A stretch of 64,000 nt of DNA from Actinomarina sp002308095 (GTDB lineage: Bacteria > Actinomycetota > Acidimicrobiia > Actinomarinales > Actinomarinaceae), in the NCBI GenBank assembly GCA_045563135.1, contig JBJKUL010000001.1:868001-932000 (forward strand). The letters run 5' to 3'. The translations under genes and the position numbers were made by a program. Under the pieces are notes generated by a model. It ran no database searches. It had not been told where the DNA came from and was given only the letters and a program-made list of their open reading frames with translations. Shown here in pieces: positions 9,335 to 18,262 of this stretch (positions are counted from its first letter, which is position 1; each line of letters begins with the position of its first letter).

Positions 9335-11341
9335 CTATTGTAATTCTTTAATAGCTTTTACAACATTTTCTGCACTAGGAATAAAGTTGTCTTCTAAGAC
9401 TGGTGCAAACGGGATATGTGTATTTGGAGCAGTTACTTTAACAATAGGGTTGTCTAAAGTCCAAAAGCCTTTATCGGCAACAAATGAAGAAATTTCAGAT
9501 GCTATTGATGAGAAAGGTACGTCTTCTTGAAGAATTACCAAATTTGAAGTTTTCTCTACAGATTTCAGAACGGTTTCTTCATCTATTGGAAAAATACTTC
9601 TTAGATCCAATACTTCAACAGAAATACCCTCATCATTTAATGTTGAGGCAGCTTCAAGAGCAGTTGGAACCATTCCAGACCAAGCAACTAAGGTAACATC
9701 TGAACCTTCTTTCACAATATTTGCTTTTCCAATTTCTACTTCATACAAACCAAGAGGTACTTCCATTTTTAAATCTGGTTTTCTATATAATTTTTTATGC
9801 TCTAGGAACATTACCGGATTTGGGTCATTGATGGAAGCTATTAATAATCCCTTTGCATCATAAGGGTTTGCAGGGGCAACAACTTTAATGCCTGGATGAT
9901 GAGCTAAAAGAGATTCAGGACTAATTGAATGGAAAGGTCCAGATCTTGTTCCAGCCCCAGTTGGTCCCCTAACAACCATTGGAACAGGCTTTCCGGCTTT
10001 CCAGAAATATTTTGCAGCCTCTGTAGTTATCTGATCAAGAGCGGGATAAACAAAATCAAAAAATTGCAACTCAACAATTGGAACTTTTCCATACAAAGCA
10101 GCGCCTACGGCAGCTCCCATAAAAGCTCCTTCAGAAATTGGTGTATCTAGGACTCTGTTTGAACCATATTTTTCATGTAATCCTTTAGTTGCTTTAAATG
10201 CACCCTCAAATGCTCCAATATCTTCTCCCATCATGAATACATCTGAGTTATTTTCCATTGCTTCATCAAGCCCATTTGTAATAGCTTCTATGAAATTCAT
10301 AGTTTTCTTATTGGATTCATCATTGTTAGGCACAGGAGTTTGTCTTGTCTGAAATATATCTAAAATTTCTTCCTCAGGATTTGGATCTTCTTGACTTTTA
10401 GCCCATTCCAAAGTCTCTTTTACTTCTAGCTCAATTTCTTCTGCTAGTGAAGTAAAATCTTCTTCAGTAAATAGATTTTCTCTAGTTAGAGAATCTTCAA
10501 ACCTAGCAATAGGGTCTCTGTCCATCCAAAACTCTCGAACTTCATCACCTACATATTCTGCTGGGTCGTGACCAGCATGACCATAATGTCTAAAGGTGAC
10601 AAGCTCTATTAATGTAGGCCCTTTTCCAGAATTTGCTTTTTCTCGAGCCTTGTGCATTGTATTTATGACTTCATATATGTTATTTCCATCAATAATTACT
10701 GACTCTATTCCGTAACCAAGTCCTCTATCAGCTACATTTGGCGTACCAAACTCAGTTTCATTTGGAGAGGAGTAGGCAAACTGATTATTTTGTACTGTAA
10801 AAATAATAGGCAGGTTGTGAACACCAGCCATGTTAATGCTTTCGTGCCATGTACCTGTTGCAGTTGCTCCTTCTCCACAATTTGCTACAGCAACAACATT
10901 ATTTTTTTCAAATTGAGCTGTAAGTGCAACTCCTACTGCAACTGGAGCAGAATCAGGTAAAGGTGAAACAACCATTAAAGTTCCTTTGTCAACTACACCA
11001 AAATGACTATTGCCATCTCTACCTTTTGATGGACCATCTTTTTTTCCATAAAAGTTCAAAGCAATTTCCTTGAGGGTAACTCCCCTTTTAATTTGTACAC
11101 CAAGATCTCTGTGTGTTCCACCAAATACATCTTGCTCTTCCATACCTGATGCTATCCCAGCCATAGAAGCTTCCTGGCCAATCCCTGGATAAACTGCTCC
11201 GGAAAGCTGTCCACCTTTGTACATTTTCAACAATCTGTCTTCTAGAATTCTTTGAGTTTTCATAGATTTATAAATATCCCATAAATCATCCTTAGACAAA
11301 CTTGCAGCATGTCCTGTTCGTTCTATTTTTTTAATTTCCAT
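9335..11341 (-). CDS. 2-oxo acid dehydrogenase E1, alpha and beta subunits fused
   Basis: Thiamine-dependent decarboxylase of the complex, 668 residues. Residues 1 to about 340 are the alpha subunit: GIGQEASMAG, then the ThDP motif CGEGATATG (about 155-163) with NNQ near 185. Residues from about 347 (MNFIEAITNGLDEAM) are the beta subunit: MGEDIGAFEGAF, GTRSGPFHSISPESL, and a C-terminal PILEDN-like end. Alpha-beta fused E1 of this type is known in several phyla and usually acts on branched-chain oxo acids or pyruvate. Its ATG shares one base with the stop of lpd (TAATG), indicating coupled translation. Confidence 0.94.
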   Translation of the reverse strand: MEIKKIERTGHAASLSKDDLWDIYKSMKTQRILEDRLLKMYKGGQLSGAVYPGIGQEASMAGIASGMEEQDVFGGTHRDLGVQIKRGVTLKEIALNFYGKKDGPSKGRDGNSHFGVVDKGTLMVVSPLPDSAPVAVGVALTAQFEKNNVVAVANCGEGATATGTWHESINMAGVHNLPIIFTVQNNQFAYSSPNETEFGTPNVADRGLGYGIESVIIDGNNIYEVINTMHKAREKANSGKGPTLIELVTFRHYGHAGHDPAEYVGDEVREFWMDRDPIARFEDSLTRENLFTEEDFTSLAEEIELEVKETLEWAKSQEDPNPEEEILDIFQTRQTPVPNNDESNKKTMNFIEAITNGLDEAMENNSDVFMMGEDIGAFEGAFKATKGLHEKYGSNRVLDTPISEGAFMGAAVGAALYGKVPIVELQFFDFVYPALDQITTEAAKYFWKAGKPVPMVVRGPTGAGTRSGPFHSISPESLLAHHPGIKVVAPANPYDAKGLLIASINDPNPVMFLEHKKLYRKPDLKMEVPLGLYEVEIGKANIVKEGSDVTLVAWSGMVPTALEAASTLNDEGISVEVLDLRSIFPIDEETVLKSVEKTSNLVILQEDVPFSSIASEISSFVADKGFWTLDNPIVKVTAPNTHIPFAPVLEDNFIPSAENVVKAIKELQ

Positions 11342-12708
11342 TAGTGGAGTCCCTTTCCGTTTAATGATAATAATGATTCCCCAACTGCTTCGCTTAGTGT
11401 TGGGTGCGCGTGTATAAATTCTGCAGCATCTTTAGGAAGGGCTTCCCAGCCAACCATATACATTAGTTCGTGAATCATTTCCCCTGCACTTGGCCCACAG
11501 ATACTTGCTCCAACGATAGGTCCTTCTTTTTCTGCATAAACTTTTACGAGTCCTTGATTTTGATTCTGTATCATAGCCCTACCGATGCCGGCAAAACTGT
11601 GTTGAGCTTGATCGACTTCTAATTCTATATGCTTTGCCTTTTCAGAGTTCAATCCAACTTCTGCTAGTTCTGGGTTTGTATAGACAACGTATGGAATTGC
11701 TGAATAATTAATAGGGCTTGGAACTCCTGTAGCAATAAAACTTACTGCTGACATGGCCTCTGCAAAAGCTACATGTGCTAACTGGGGTGAGTTAGTAATG
11801 ATATCCCCTGCTGCAAAAATATTTTCCTTACCAGAGACTTGCATCGTTTCAAGATTGACATCAATATACCCTTTTGTAGTGGGTATAGCTACATCTTCTA
11901 ATCCTATATTTTCAGTTAAAGGACTTCTACCTATAGCAACTAAAACAGTATCAAAAGTACCCTTTTCGTTGTCAGAAAAGCTGACTTCGTTTCCTTTAAC
12001 TGAGTCAATTGATGTACCCATTTTGAAGGTTACTCCTCGTTTTGTTAACTGTTTTCTTAATTCTCCAGAAGTTCTTTTATCAAGACCTGGGAGAATTTCT
12101 TTTTCAAGCTCTACTACAGTAACAGTTGACCCAAGGTCGATAAGCAGACTTGCGAATTCACAACCTATGGCACCTGCACCAACCACACACACATTTGCAG
12201 GAGGTTTTTCCCAGTTAAGAGCCGTATCTGAATTAATAATGAACTTATTGTCATACTTTAAACTCGGTAACTCTCTTGGCTTAGAACCAGTAGCTAATAA
12301 TATGTAATCCGTATCAATTAACTCTTCTGTGCCATCTTCTTTTTTAACTAAAACTGATTTTTCATTTTTTATCTTACCCCATCCATTGACGACATTAACC
12401 TTCTTGCTTTTTAGCAACATCCCAATGCCACTAACTAACTTTGATACTATATCTTGTCTTTTGGTGGCAGCCTTGTTCCAGTCCATTTCAGAACTTTCAA
12501 TTTGGATTCCAAAGTCTGAGGCATTATTAATTTCATGATTTAACTCAGCAAGATGCAGCCAGTATTTTGCAGGTATACAGCCTCTGTTTAAACACGTTCC
12601 ACCTAGGACGTCAGACTCAATGATTGTTACTTCGAGGTCAAAGTTGTTTGCATAAAGCGCAGCTGCATATCCAGCTGGGCCACCGCCAATAATGGTTAAT
12701 TTTTTCAA
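11341..12708 (-). CDS. lpd: Dihydrolipoyl dehydrogenase (E3)
   Basis: FAD/NAD disulfide reductase that reoxidises the E2 lipoamide. Its 455 residues match the family length. The N-terminal FAD fingerprint is GGGPAGYAAALYA. The redox disulfide is in GGTCLNRGCIPAK (Cys39 and Cys44; Ala replaces the usual Ser after Pro). The NAD fingerprint is VVGAGAIGCEFASLL. FAD-binding AAGDI and the C-terminal HAHPTLSEA, supplying the catalytic His-Glu pair, are also present. It is the first gene of the minus-strand E3-E1-E2-lipBA-tkt run, so the operon promoter should lie in 12709-12872. Confidence 0.96.
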   Translation of the reverse strand: MKKLTIIGGGPAGYAAALYANNFDLEVTIIESDVLGGTCLNRGCIPAKYWLHLAELNHEINNASDFGIQIESSEMDWNKAATKRQDIVSKLVSGIGMLLKSKKVNVVNGWGKIKNEKSVLVKKEDGTEELIDTDYILLATGSKPRELPSLKYDNKFIINSDTALNWEKPPANVCVVGAGAIGCEFASLLIDLGSTVTVVELEKEILPGLDKRTSGELRKQLTKRGVTFKMGTSIDSVKGNEVSFSDNEKGTFDTVLVAIGRSPLTENIGLEDVAIPTTKGYIDVNLETMQVSGKENIFAAGDIITNSPQLAHVAFAEAMSAVSFIATGVPSPINYSAIPYVVYTNPELAEVGLNSEKAKHIELEVDQAQHSFAGIGRAMIQNQNQGLVKVYAEKEGPIVGASICGPSAGEMIHELMYMVGWEALPKDAAEFIHAHPTLSEAVGESLLSLNGKGLH

Positions 12709-12872
12709 ATTACCTCTTTCTAGATAGGGTTACTATCCAATCGAGATAATAACTGTACTTTAAAAAAGGGGTTTCCTTTAAAAGTAGTCAAAGTTATTGT
12801 CACTATTAAATCTACTAAAAAAGAAACTATTTACCAACTCAAGATACTTCAATAATTGTATAAAATATAGCT

Positions 12873-12959
12873 ATGCAGACTAGATTTTTAATTCTCTCAT
12901 CCTTGTTAACTGGCTTGTTAATTCTTGTCTCTTTTGGAGTCTGGTTGATAACAAATTAG
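12873..12959 (+). CDS. Candidate 28-residue membrane microprotein
   Basis: ATG at 12873 opens 28 codons ending in TAG at 12957-12959. The first residues are MQTRFLILSS and the rest is a single hydrophobic helix ending VWLITN. It ends 1 nt before the GTG start of the MBL-fold gene, the spacing seen between real genes in this window. There is no Shine-Dalgarno sequence. A TATAAA at 12859-12864 lies about 8 nt before the ATG, which would suit leaderless transcription. Function unknown; it could be a regulatory or complex-stabilising small membrane protein, or a leader peptide. Confidence 0.45.
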   Translation: MQTRFLILSSLLTGLLILVSFGVWLITN

Positions 12960-12960
12960 T

Positions 12961-13923
12961 GTGAATAGTTTCCAGCTGCCCAATGGGGTATACCATATAC
13001 CACTCGAACTCCCTTGGAGTACTCCTGGTAATGTAAACGTTTATCTCTTAGAAGAAGATGATGGATATGTGATGATTGACTGTGGAGTAGATGGTTCTGA
13101 ATATTTGAAATTACTCGAAATGCACTTAAGCGAACTTGATATAACTTTCGGGGATATCAAATTGCTTATTGGAACGCATATGCATATCGACCATATAGGA
13201 CTATCTGGGAAACTAAGAGAATTTGATATTCCTTTTGCTTTATACGAAAATAGCATTGACTATCTCGCTGAGTATAACGATTGGACAATAAGGTTTAAGG
13301 ACTTAATCAGAATGGCTGAAAGCGAGTATGCCCCCCTGTCGTTTATAGAAGATTTGAACTCAATAAATACACCTATTTATGCTGGTAAGCTTAAAAAACC
13401 AGATATTCTACTTTCAGAAGGCAAAATCAAATCATTAAAAAGAAGCTTAGAGGTAATATTTACACCTGGTCATGACTACAGCGAAATATCACTATTTGAT
13501 AAAGAAACAAAAATTATATTCTCTGGTGATCACATCCTACCAAGAATTACACCTTTCATCCCTGTGCAAAATGAAAACAGTAACCTTTTAAAAGAATTTT
13601 TAGATTCTTTAGATAAAGTAAATAATATAAGTCATGACTTAATTGCCCCAGGTCATGGGAACATAATTTCAAATCCTTACAAAAGGATTGAACAAATGAA
13701 GCTTCATCATCAGAGAAGGTCTGAAAGAATTTTAAGCTTTTTAAAAATTCAAAATTTAACAGGTTGGGAAATTACAAATATGTTATTCCCAAGAGATCTT
13801 GATTCGCTAAATCTAAGACTTGCCTTTCAAGAAACTCTTGCACATCTTCATTTATTAAGGTCTAAGAAAGAAGTGCTGAAAAATAATAAAAATGGTGTCA
13901 GTAAGTGGACTCTTAATAACTAA
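12961..13923 (+). CDS. MBL-fold metallo-hydrolase
   Basis: A 320-residue metallo-beta-lactamase-fold hydrolase starting at GTG. The metal motif THMHIDHIG places His73, His75, Asp77 and His78. Further ligands are in FTPGHD (third His), FSGDH (bridging Asp) and APGHGN (last His). A C-terminal helical extension with MLFPRDLD follows, typical of the glyoxalase-II/LACTB2-like branch. The substrate is unknown; the neighbouring acyl-CoA dehydrogenase makes a thioester-related role possible but unproven. Its stop overlaps that of the convergent small gene by 4 nt. Confidence 0.88.
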   Translation: MNSFQLPNGVYHIPLELPWSTPGNVNVYLLEEDDGYVMIDCGVDGSEYLKLLEMHLSELDITFGDIKLLIGTHMHIDHIGLSGKLREFDIPFALYENSIDYLAEYNDWTIRFKDLIRMAESEYAPLSFIEDLNSINTPIYAGKLKKPDILLSEGKIKSLKRSLEVIFTPGHDYSEISLFDKETKIIFSGDHILPRITPFIPVQNENSNLLKEFLDSLDKVNNISHDLIAPGHGNIISNPYKRIEQMKLHHQRRSERILSFLKIQNLTGWEITNMLFPRDLDSLNLRLAFQETLAHLHLLRSKKEVLKNNKNGVSKWTLNN

Positions 13924-14123
13924 AAAGGCTTGAAGCCCCTGTTCATACCTTCTTCAAGTGAATCAGGTGAAAAAGCTTGTATCTTATTACTCATAACTAA
14001 ATCTTTTTCACTCTGGAGTGTTTCAATAGCTTTAAACTGATCTTCGTTGTCACAATCATATATCTTCATATCCATGCGATTTCCTAGAAATCTATAATTT
14101 TCGAATCTAGTTAAACGTGCCAA
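13920..14123 (-). CDS. Small conserved-looking protein, unknown function
   Basis: 67 residues, soluble, with no recognisable domain: it starts MARLTRFENYRFLGNR and ends NRGFKPF. It follows the acyl-CoA dehydrogenase stop with a 1-nt gap on the same strand, and its own stop overlaps the convergent MBL gene by 4 nt. That exact fit and good codon usage argue that it is real. The alternating charged and aromatic pattern suggests a small alpha/beta fold. Function cannot be stated. Confidence 0.65.
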   Translation of the reverse strand: MARLTRFENYRFLGNRMDMKIYDCDNEDQFKAIETLQSEKDLVMSNKIQAFSPDSLEEGMNRGFKPF

Positions 14124-14124
14124 T

Positions 14125-15246
14125 TTATAGATTAATTAATTCTGCAATTTTTGATCTTGCAGATTTTGATGAGCCAAACAATAAAGAATCAGATTTAGCT
14201 TTTTTAAAGTAAAGATGTGCCGGATGTTCCCAAGTAAAACCAATGCCGCCATGTACCTGGATGTTGTCACCTGCAACCTTATTGTAAACTTCAGAGCAAT
14301 AGGATTTTGCAAGCAGCGCACTCATTTCTAATTCTGTTTGATCGTCGATATCGACCCTTACGGCGTTATAGGCGAGAGATTTTGCACTTTCAATTTGTAG
14401 CAACATATTTGCGCATATATGTTGTATAGCTTGGAAAGAACCAATAGGTCTTCCAAATTGAATTCTTTCTTTAGCGTAACTCGTTGACATTTCTAGACAG
14501 GCTTGTGATCCACCAACCTGTTCCATAGCTAAAAATGCTGTTGATATATTTTGTACCTTATTCCATATTGAAAGTTCCTGATCAAGCTCAATCATGATGT
14601 TTTCTGGTTCTATAACTACATCAGTAAAGGTGACTTCGGCTAATGGTCTGCTTTGATCAAGAGATGGAGTTTGAACTATTTCTACACCTTGTTGCTTAGC
14701 TTCAACGAGCACAAATTTAAATCCATCATTCGATTTAGTCAAAACTGCAATGTAGTCTGAAACATCTCCAAACATAACATATTTTTTGGTACCATTCAGA
14801 AGCATTCCATCACCAGATGAAGCTAGGTTACTCTCAATGGTGTCATCTCCTATTTCATATTTATCACTTTCATATAAAGCGAAGGTGCCTATTTTTTCAC
14901 CAGATATTATCTCGGGAAGGAGCTTATTTTTTATATCTGTATTTGAATTCAACAGTAAGTGTTTGAACACTACACCTGAACTAAAAAGTGGAATTATAGG
15001 TAAATAATATCCTGAAACTTCAGAAAGTATAGATGCTTCCACAGTTGAAAATCCTAGTCCGCCATCATCTTCGGGAACATCTAAAGCAAGCCACCCTTGT
15101 TCATTAATTAATTTCCAAAGATCAGAATCAATTCTGACATCATCATCAACTTTTTTTATAGTTTCAAGTAAATCTATTTGTTCTGAAAGAAGTTTTTCAG
15201 CATTCTCTTTAATTTCTTTTTGTAAGTCTGTAAGTATAAACTGCAT
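14125..15246 (-). CDS. Acyl-CoA dehydrogenase family protein, possible non-catalytic subunit type
   Basis: FAD-dependent acyl-CoA dehydrogenase fold, 373 residues. It has the N-terminal helical domain, a middle beta domain (GTKKYVMFGD), and the C-terminal helices with the family signature YAKERIQFGRPIGSFQAIQH and QVHGGIGFTWEHPAHLYFKKA. The position that normally holds the catalytic Glu near the C-terminus reads DSLLFGSSKSARSKIAELI without an obvious Glu. Actinobacterial FadE/ChsE-like enzymes with this ending often act as one half of heteromers. No partner is present in the window. Confidence 0.85.
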   Translation of the reverse strand: MQFILTDLQKEIKENAEKLLSEQIDLLETIKKVDDDVRIDSDLWKLINEQGWLALDVPEDDGGLGFSTVEASILSEVSGYYLPIIPLFSSGVVFKHLLLNSNTDIKNKLLPEIISGEKIGTFALYESDKYEIGDDTIESNLASSGDGMLLNGTKKYVMFGDVSDYIAVLTKSNDGFKFVLVEAKQQGVEIVQTPSLDQSRPLAEVTFTDVVIEPENIMIELDQELSIWNKVQNISTAFLAMEQVGGSQACLEMSTSYAKERIQFGRPIGSFQAIQHICANMLLQIESAKSLAYNAVRVDIDDQTELEMSALLAKSYCSEVYNKVAGDNIQVHGGIGFTWEHPAHLYFKKAKSDSLLFGSSKSARSKIAELINL

Positions 15247-15322
15247 TTTCCTAGTCTAATTTTGTTTTTTATTTTACGTATTGAAATCTTGTTTGTTTTT
15301 ATAAATAATTAACATGGTATTT

Positions 15323-16048
15323 ATGTTAAAAATTACAAACTTACACGCAAACGTAGAAGACACTCCTATTTTAAAAGGAATCAATTTAGAAATTAACCCA
15401 GGAGAGGTCCACGCAATAATGGGCCCAAATGGTTCTGGAAAATCAACATTATCTAATGTACTGATGGGTAACCCAGTTTATGAAGTTACTGATGGAACTA
15501 TTTTCTTCAATGGTAAAGATATCACTGAAGAACCTGTAGACAATAGAGCAAAAGAAGGAATGTTTCTCGCATTTCAATATCCTGAATCAATTCCTGGTGT
15601 GACCATCGTCAATATGTTGAAAACTGCCTTAACAAATATAGAAAATACAGACTATTCAACTTTAGAACTAAGACTAAAAGTTGCAGATGCAATGAAAGAT
15701 CTTGGACTTTCACCTGATTTTGTTGACAGATATCTAAATGAGGGATTCTCTGGTGGAGAAAGAAAAAGAAACGAGATTCTACAACTTGCAGTATTGAATC
15801 CTAAATTAGCAATCCTTGATGAAACTGATTCAGGACTAGATGTTGATGGCTTACGAATTGTAGGTGAAGGTATTAGTAAATTAAAAACACCTGAGAGAGG
15901 CTATCTAGTAGTAACGCACTACCAAAGATTACTTGAGTACATTACACCAGACTTTGTTCATGTCTTTGTAGATGGAAAAATTGTAGAAACAGGTGGTAAA
16001 GAATTATCTGATAAACTAGAAAAAGAAGGATACGAATCATATCTATGA
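15323..16048 (+). CDS. sufC: Fe-S assembly ATPase SufC (first copy)
   Basis: ABC-type ATPase of the SufBCD iron-sulfur scaffold. From the ATG at 15323 (MLKITNLHANVED) it has Walker A GPNGSGKST (34-42), the SufC-type signature EGFSGGERKR, and Walker B ILDETDSGLDVDG. An ATG at 15314 adds three residues and neither has a clear Shine-Dalgarno. It overlaps sufS by 4 nt, so it heads a sufC-sufS-sufE operon. A second sufC is present at 33859-34560 beside sufB/sufD; a suf system normally needs only one. Confidence 0.92.
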   Translation: MLKITNLHANVEDTPILKGINLEINPGEVHAIMGPNGSGKSTLSNVLMGNPVYEVTDGTIFFNGKDITEEPVDNRAKEGMFLAFQYPESIPGVTIVNMLKTALTNIENTDYSTLELRLKVADAMKDLGLSPDFVDRYLNEGFSGGERKRNEILQLAVLNPKLAILDETDSGLDVDGLRIVGEGISKLKTPERGYLVVTHYQRLLEYITPDFVHVFVDGKIVETGGKELSDKLEKEGYESYL

Positions 16049-17268
16049 AAGAATTTGAAAATATAAAAAAAGATTTTCCAATTTTTACACGTGAAGTAAA
16101 TTCAAAAAAGCTTACGTATCTTGATTCTGGAGCAACTGCTCAAAAACCTCAATCTGTAATTGATGCGATGAATGATGTTTACACAAACAAAAATGCAAAT
16201 GTACATAGAGGCACATATGTTTTATCTGCTGAAACAACCAAACTATATGAAGATGTAAGAATAAAATGTAAAAATTTTCTTAATGCATACCACTCAGATG
16301 AAATTATTTTTACAAAAGGTGCAACTGAAGGTTTTAACTTTCTTGCAAATTCGATTGCAAAGAAATATCTTAAACCAGGTGATGAAATTTTACTTACTGA
16401 GATAGAACACCATGCAAATATAATTCCTTGGCAAATGGTTGCAAAACAATATCAATTAGAGATTAAATATATAGCTATAGATGAGGATTTCAGTGTTGAT
16501 ATGGAAGACTTGAAAAGAAAAATTTCGAATAAAACTAAAATTGTTTCAATTACTGGTGAATCTAATCTATCTGGACTCCTCCCTAATATAAAACTTATCA
16601 GAGAATTGGTAAAAGAGACTTGCGATGCAATATTTATTCTGGATGGTGCTCAACTGGTTCCTCATAGAAAAGTTGATGTACAAGACCTGGGAATAGATTT
16701 CATAGTTTTCTCCGGTCACAAACTACTCGGGCCAACTGGTATTGGAGTTGTTTGGGGTAAATTAGATTTGTTAAACGAGCTCGAACCTGTATCTGGGGGT
16801 GGGGATATGATTGAAGAAGTTTATTTTGACAGAGCTACATGGGCACCAGTTCCACATAAATTTGAAGCGGGTACGCCTCCCTATGTGGAAGCAATTGGCC
16901 TAGGTGCCGCCATAGACTATTTAGAAAATATTACAATGGAGAAGGTTTCCAACCATTCTGATCAACTAAGAAAATACGGTCAGGAAATTTTTTCAGACAT
17001 AGATAAAGTCAATGTCATACATACAAATGAAGAATTTGCTGGATGTACATTTAGTATGCATGTAGATAATATTCATGCTACGGATGTTTCTTTAATGCTT
17101 GATACTTATGGAGTAGCAGTGCGTGCCGGACACCACTGTGTACAACCTTTTCATCGAAAATTAGGAATTGATGCTACCTTTAGAGCTACTGCATATATTT
17201 ATAACGATAAAGATGACCTTGATGTATTTAAAGATGCTCTTGTAAGTAGTATTGAGATGCTTGGATAG
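16045..17268 (+). CDS. sufS: Cysteine desulfurase SufS
   Basis: PLP enzyme that takes sulfur from cysteine and passes it to SufE. Its 407 residues match the usual 405-410. The PLP Lys is in FSGHKLLGPTGIGV (about Lys224), and the substrate-side stretch TKGATEGFN and TEIEHHANIIPW are present. The persulfide Cys is in RAGHHCVQPFHRKLG (about Cys364), where Val replaces the usual Ala. It starts inside the end of sufC (ATGA overlap) and is followed by sufE after 2 nt. Confidence 0.96.
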   Translation: MKEFENIKKDFPIFTREVNSKKLTYLDSGATAQKPQSVIDAMNDVYTNKNANVHRGTYVLSAETTKLYEDVRIKCKNFLNAYHSDEIIFTKGATEGFNFLANSIAKKYLKPGDEILLTEIEHHANIIPWQMVAKQYQLEIKYIAIDEDFSVDMEDLKRKISNKTKIVSITGESNLSGLLPNIKLIRELVKETCDAIFILDGAQLVPHRKVDVQDLGIDFIVFSGHKLLGPTGIGVVWGKLDLLNELEPVSGGGDMIEEVYFDRATWAPVPHKFEAGTPPYVEAIGLGAAIDYLENITMEKVSNHSDQLRKYGQEIFSDIDKVNVIHTNEEFAGCTFSMHVDNIHATDVSLMLDTYGVAVRAGHHCVQPFHRKLGIDATFRATAYIYNDKDDLDVFKDALVSSIEMLG

Positions 17269-17270
17269 AT

Positions 17271-17687
17271 ATGGGAATAGATGCAAAAATTCAAGAATAT
17301 AAAAAAATGTTGGATTTATTTCCGAATGCTCAAGAAAAATATCAATACCTTATAGAGCAAGCTAAAAATAACACTAATTTTCCTGAAGAGTTGAGGAACG
17401 ATAACTTTAAAGTAAGCGGTTGTCAGAGTCAAGTTTGGCTCATTCCTGAAAAAAAAGACGAGAAAGTCTACTTTATGAGTGACTCAGATGCATTAATTGC
17501 AAAAGGGTTAGTGACCTTAATTGCTTCAATCTACTCAGATGAAACACCTGAAGATATTGTAAGCTCTGAAGTTGACCTAATGGAAGAATTTGAGTTGGGT
17601 GTTATTCTTAGTCCAGCAAGAAGGAATGGTGCGTTTAATATGCTTAAAATGATTAAAGATTATGCATCAAAGCTAAGCAGCAACTAA
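17271..17687 (+). CDS. sufE: Sulfur acceptor SufE
   Basis: 138 residues with the SufE/CsdE fold. It receives persulfide sulfur from SufS and delivers it to SufBCD. The acceptor Cys is in KVSGCQSQVWL (Cys51), and the C-terminal half has LSPARRNGAFNMLKMIKDYA. It directly follows sufS. Actinobacteria commonly use SufU in this position; SufE here is a point of difference. Its stop overlaps the convergent phosphoribosyltransferase gene by 4 nt. Confidence 0.94.
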   Translation: MGIDAKIQEYKKMLDLFPNAQEKYQYLIEQAKNNTNFPEELRNDNFKVSGCQSQVWLIPEKKDEKVYFMSDSDALIAKGLVTLIASIYSDETPEDIVSSEVDLMEEFELGVILSPARRNGAFNMLKMIKDYASKLSSN

Positions 17688-18175
17688 ATATCCATCCACC
17701 AATTTTCATGAGCAAACTCTATCCAAACTGGATTTGTAAATTTAGCAACTTCATTAACAAAATAGTGTGGCTCAAAATCACTTTCATTATTCCACCAAAG
17801 TGACATAAACCTTACATCACATTCATGATTTATGTTTTCTTTAATGTAGTTTGATAATTTTTCAAAAGTTTCACCGCTATCACAAATATCATCAACAATT
17901 AATATGCTCTTGTCTTTTGGCATTGGTAAATAATTTTCCCAGTGCGGAAAGTCTCTTGTTGATGCATGGACTGGCTTAAATGGAACATTTAATTTATGAG
18001 ACATCATTACTCCAGGAATTAAGCCTCCTCTACTTATACCGACAATGACATCTGGATTAAAATTGTCTTTCTCTATTTGAGTACAAATAATCTGTGTATC
18101 TTTAAATTGTTGTTCCCAGGTGTAATTAAGTTTTTCCATATGAAGAATTATTGTATCAAAATTTAAATTCATCAT
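17684..18175 (-). CDS. Gpt-like purine phosphoribosyltransferase
   Basis: Type I phosphoribosyltransferase of the xanthine/guanine group, converting a purine base plus PRPP to the nucleotide. The PRPP loop is SILIVDDICDSGETF. VGISRGGLIPG is the PPi loop typical of Gpt, and the C-terminal PVWIEFAHENWWM matches the base-binding end. The frame opens at 18175, but the internal ATG at 18139 (MEKLNYTWEQQ) gives about 151 residues, closer to E. coli Gpt. It is divergent from a nucleoside-type importer, which suits a salvage role. Exact base specificity is uncertain. Confidence 0.85.
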   Translation of the reverse strand: MMNLNFDTIILHMEKLNYTWEQQFKDTQIICTQIEKDNFNPDVIVGISRGGLIPGVMMSHKLNVPFKPVHASTRDFPHWENYLPMPKDKSILIVDDICDSGETFEKLSNYIKENINHECDVRFMSLWWNNESDFEPHYFVNEVAKFTNPVWIEFAHENWWMDI

Positions 18176-18232
18176 GACATTTATTTTTATTAATATTTAA
18201 CCTCAAATTTAATTCCTTAGTTGTGGTTCGTT

Positions 18233-18258
18233 TATAATTAAGTTCATGAAAAGGAGGT
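18233..18258 (+). promoter_or_regulatory. -10 box and strong Shine-Dalgarno of the BMP transporter operon
   Basis: A perfect TATAAT lies at 18233-18238 and a consensus AAGGAGGT at 18251-18258, 4 nt before the ATG at 18263. No good -35 is seen at the usual distance (TAATTC at about 18210-18215). This is the strongest SD in the window and fits high expression of a solute-binding protein. Confidence 0.6.
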
Positions 18259-18262
18259 AAGG

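Noticed and set aside
11753..12307. 184-residue plus-strand open frame opposite lpd
   Set aside because: It is antisense to a certain E3 gene, is low in recognisable motifs and rich in Ser/Leu/Pro as expected of a shadow frame.
12755..12790. CTTTAAAA repeats in the lpd/microprotein intergenic region
   Set aside because: Short, AT-rich direct repeats expected by chance in this base composition; not clearly tied to a promoter. I see nothing else definite in 12709-12858.
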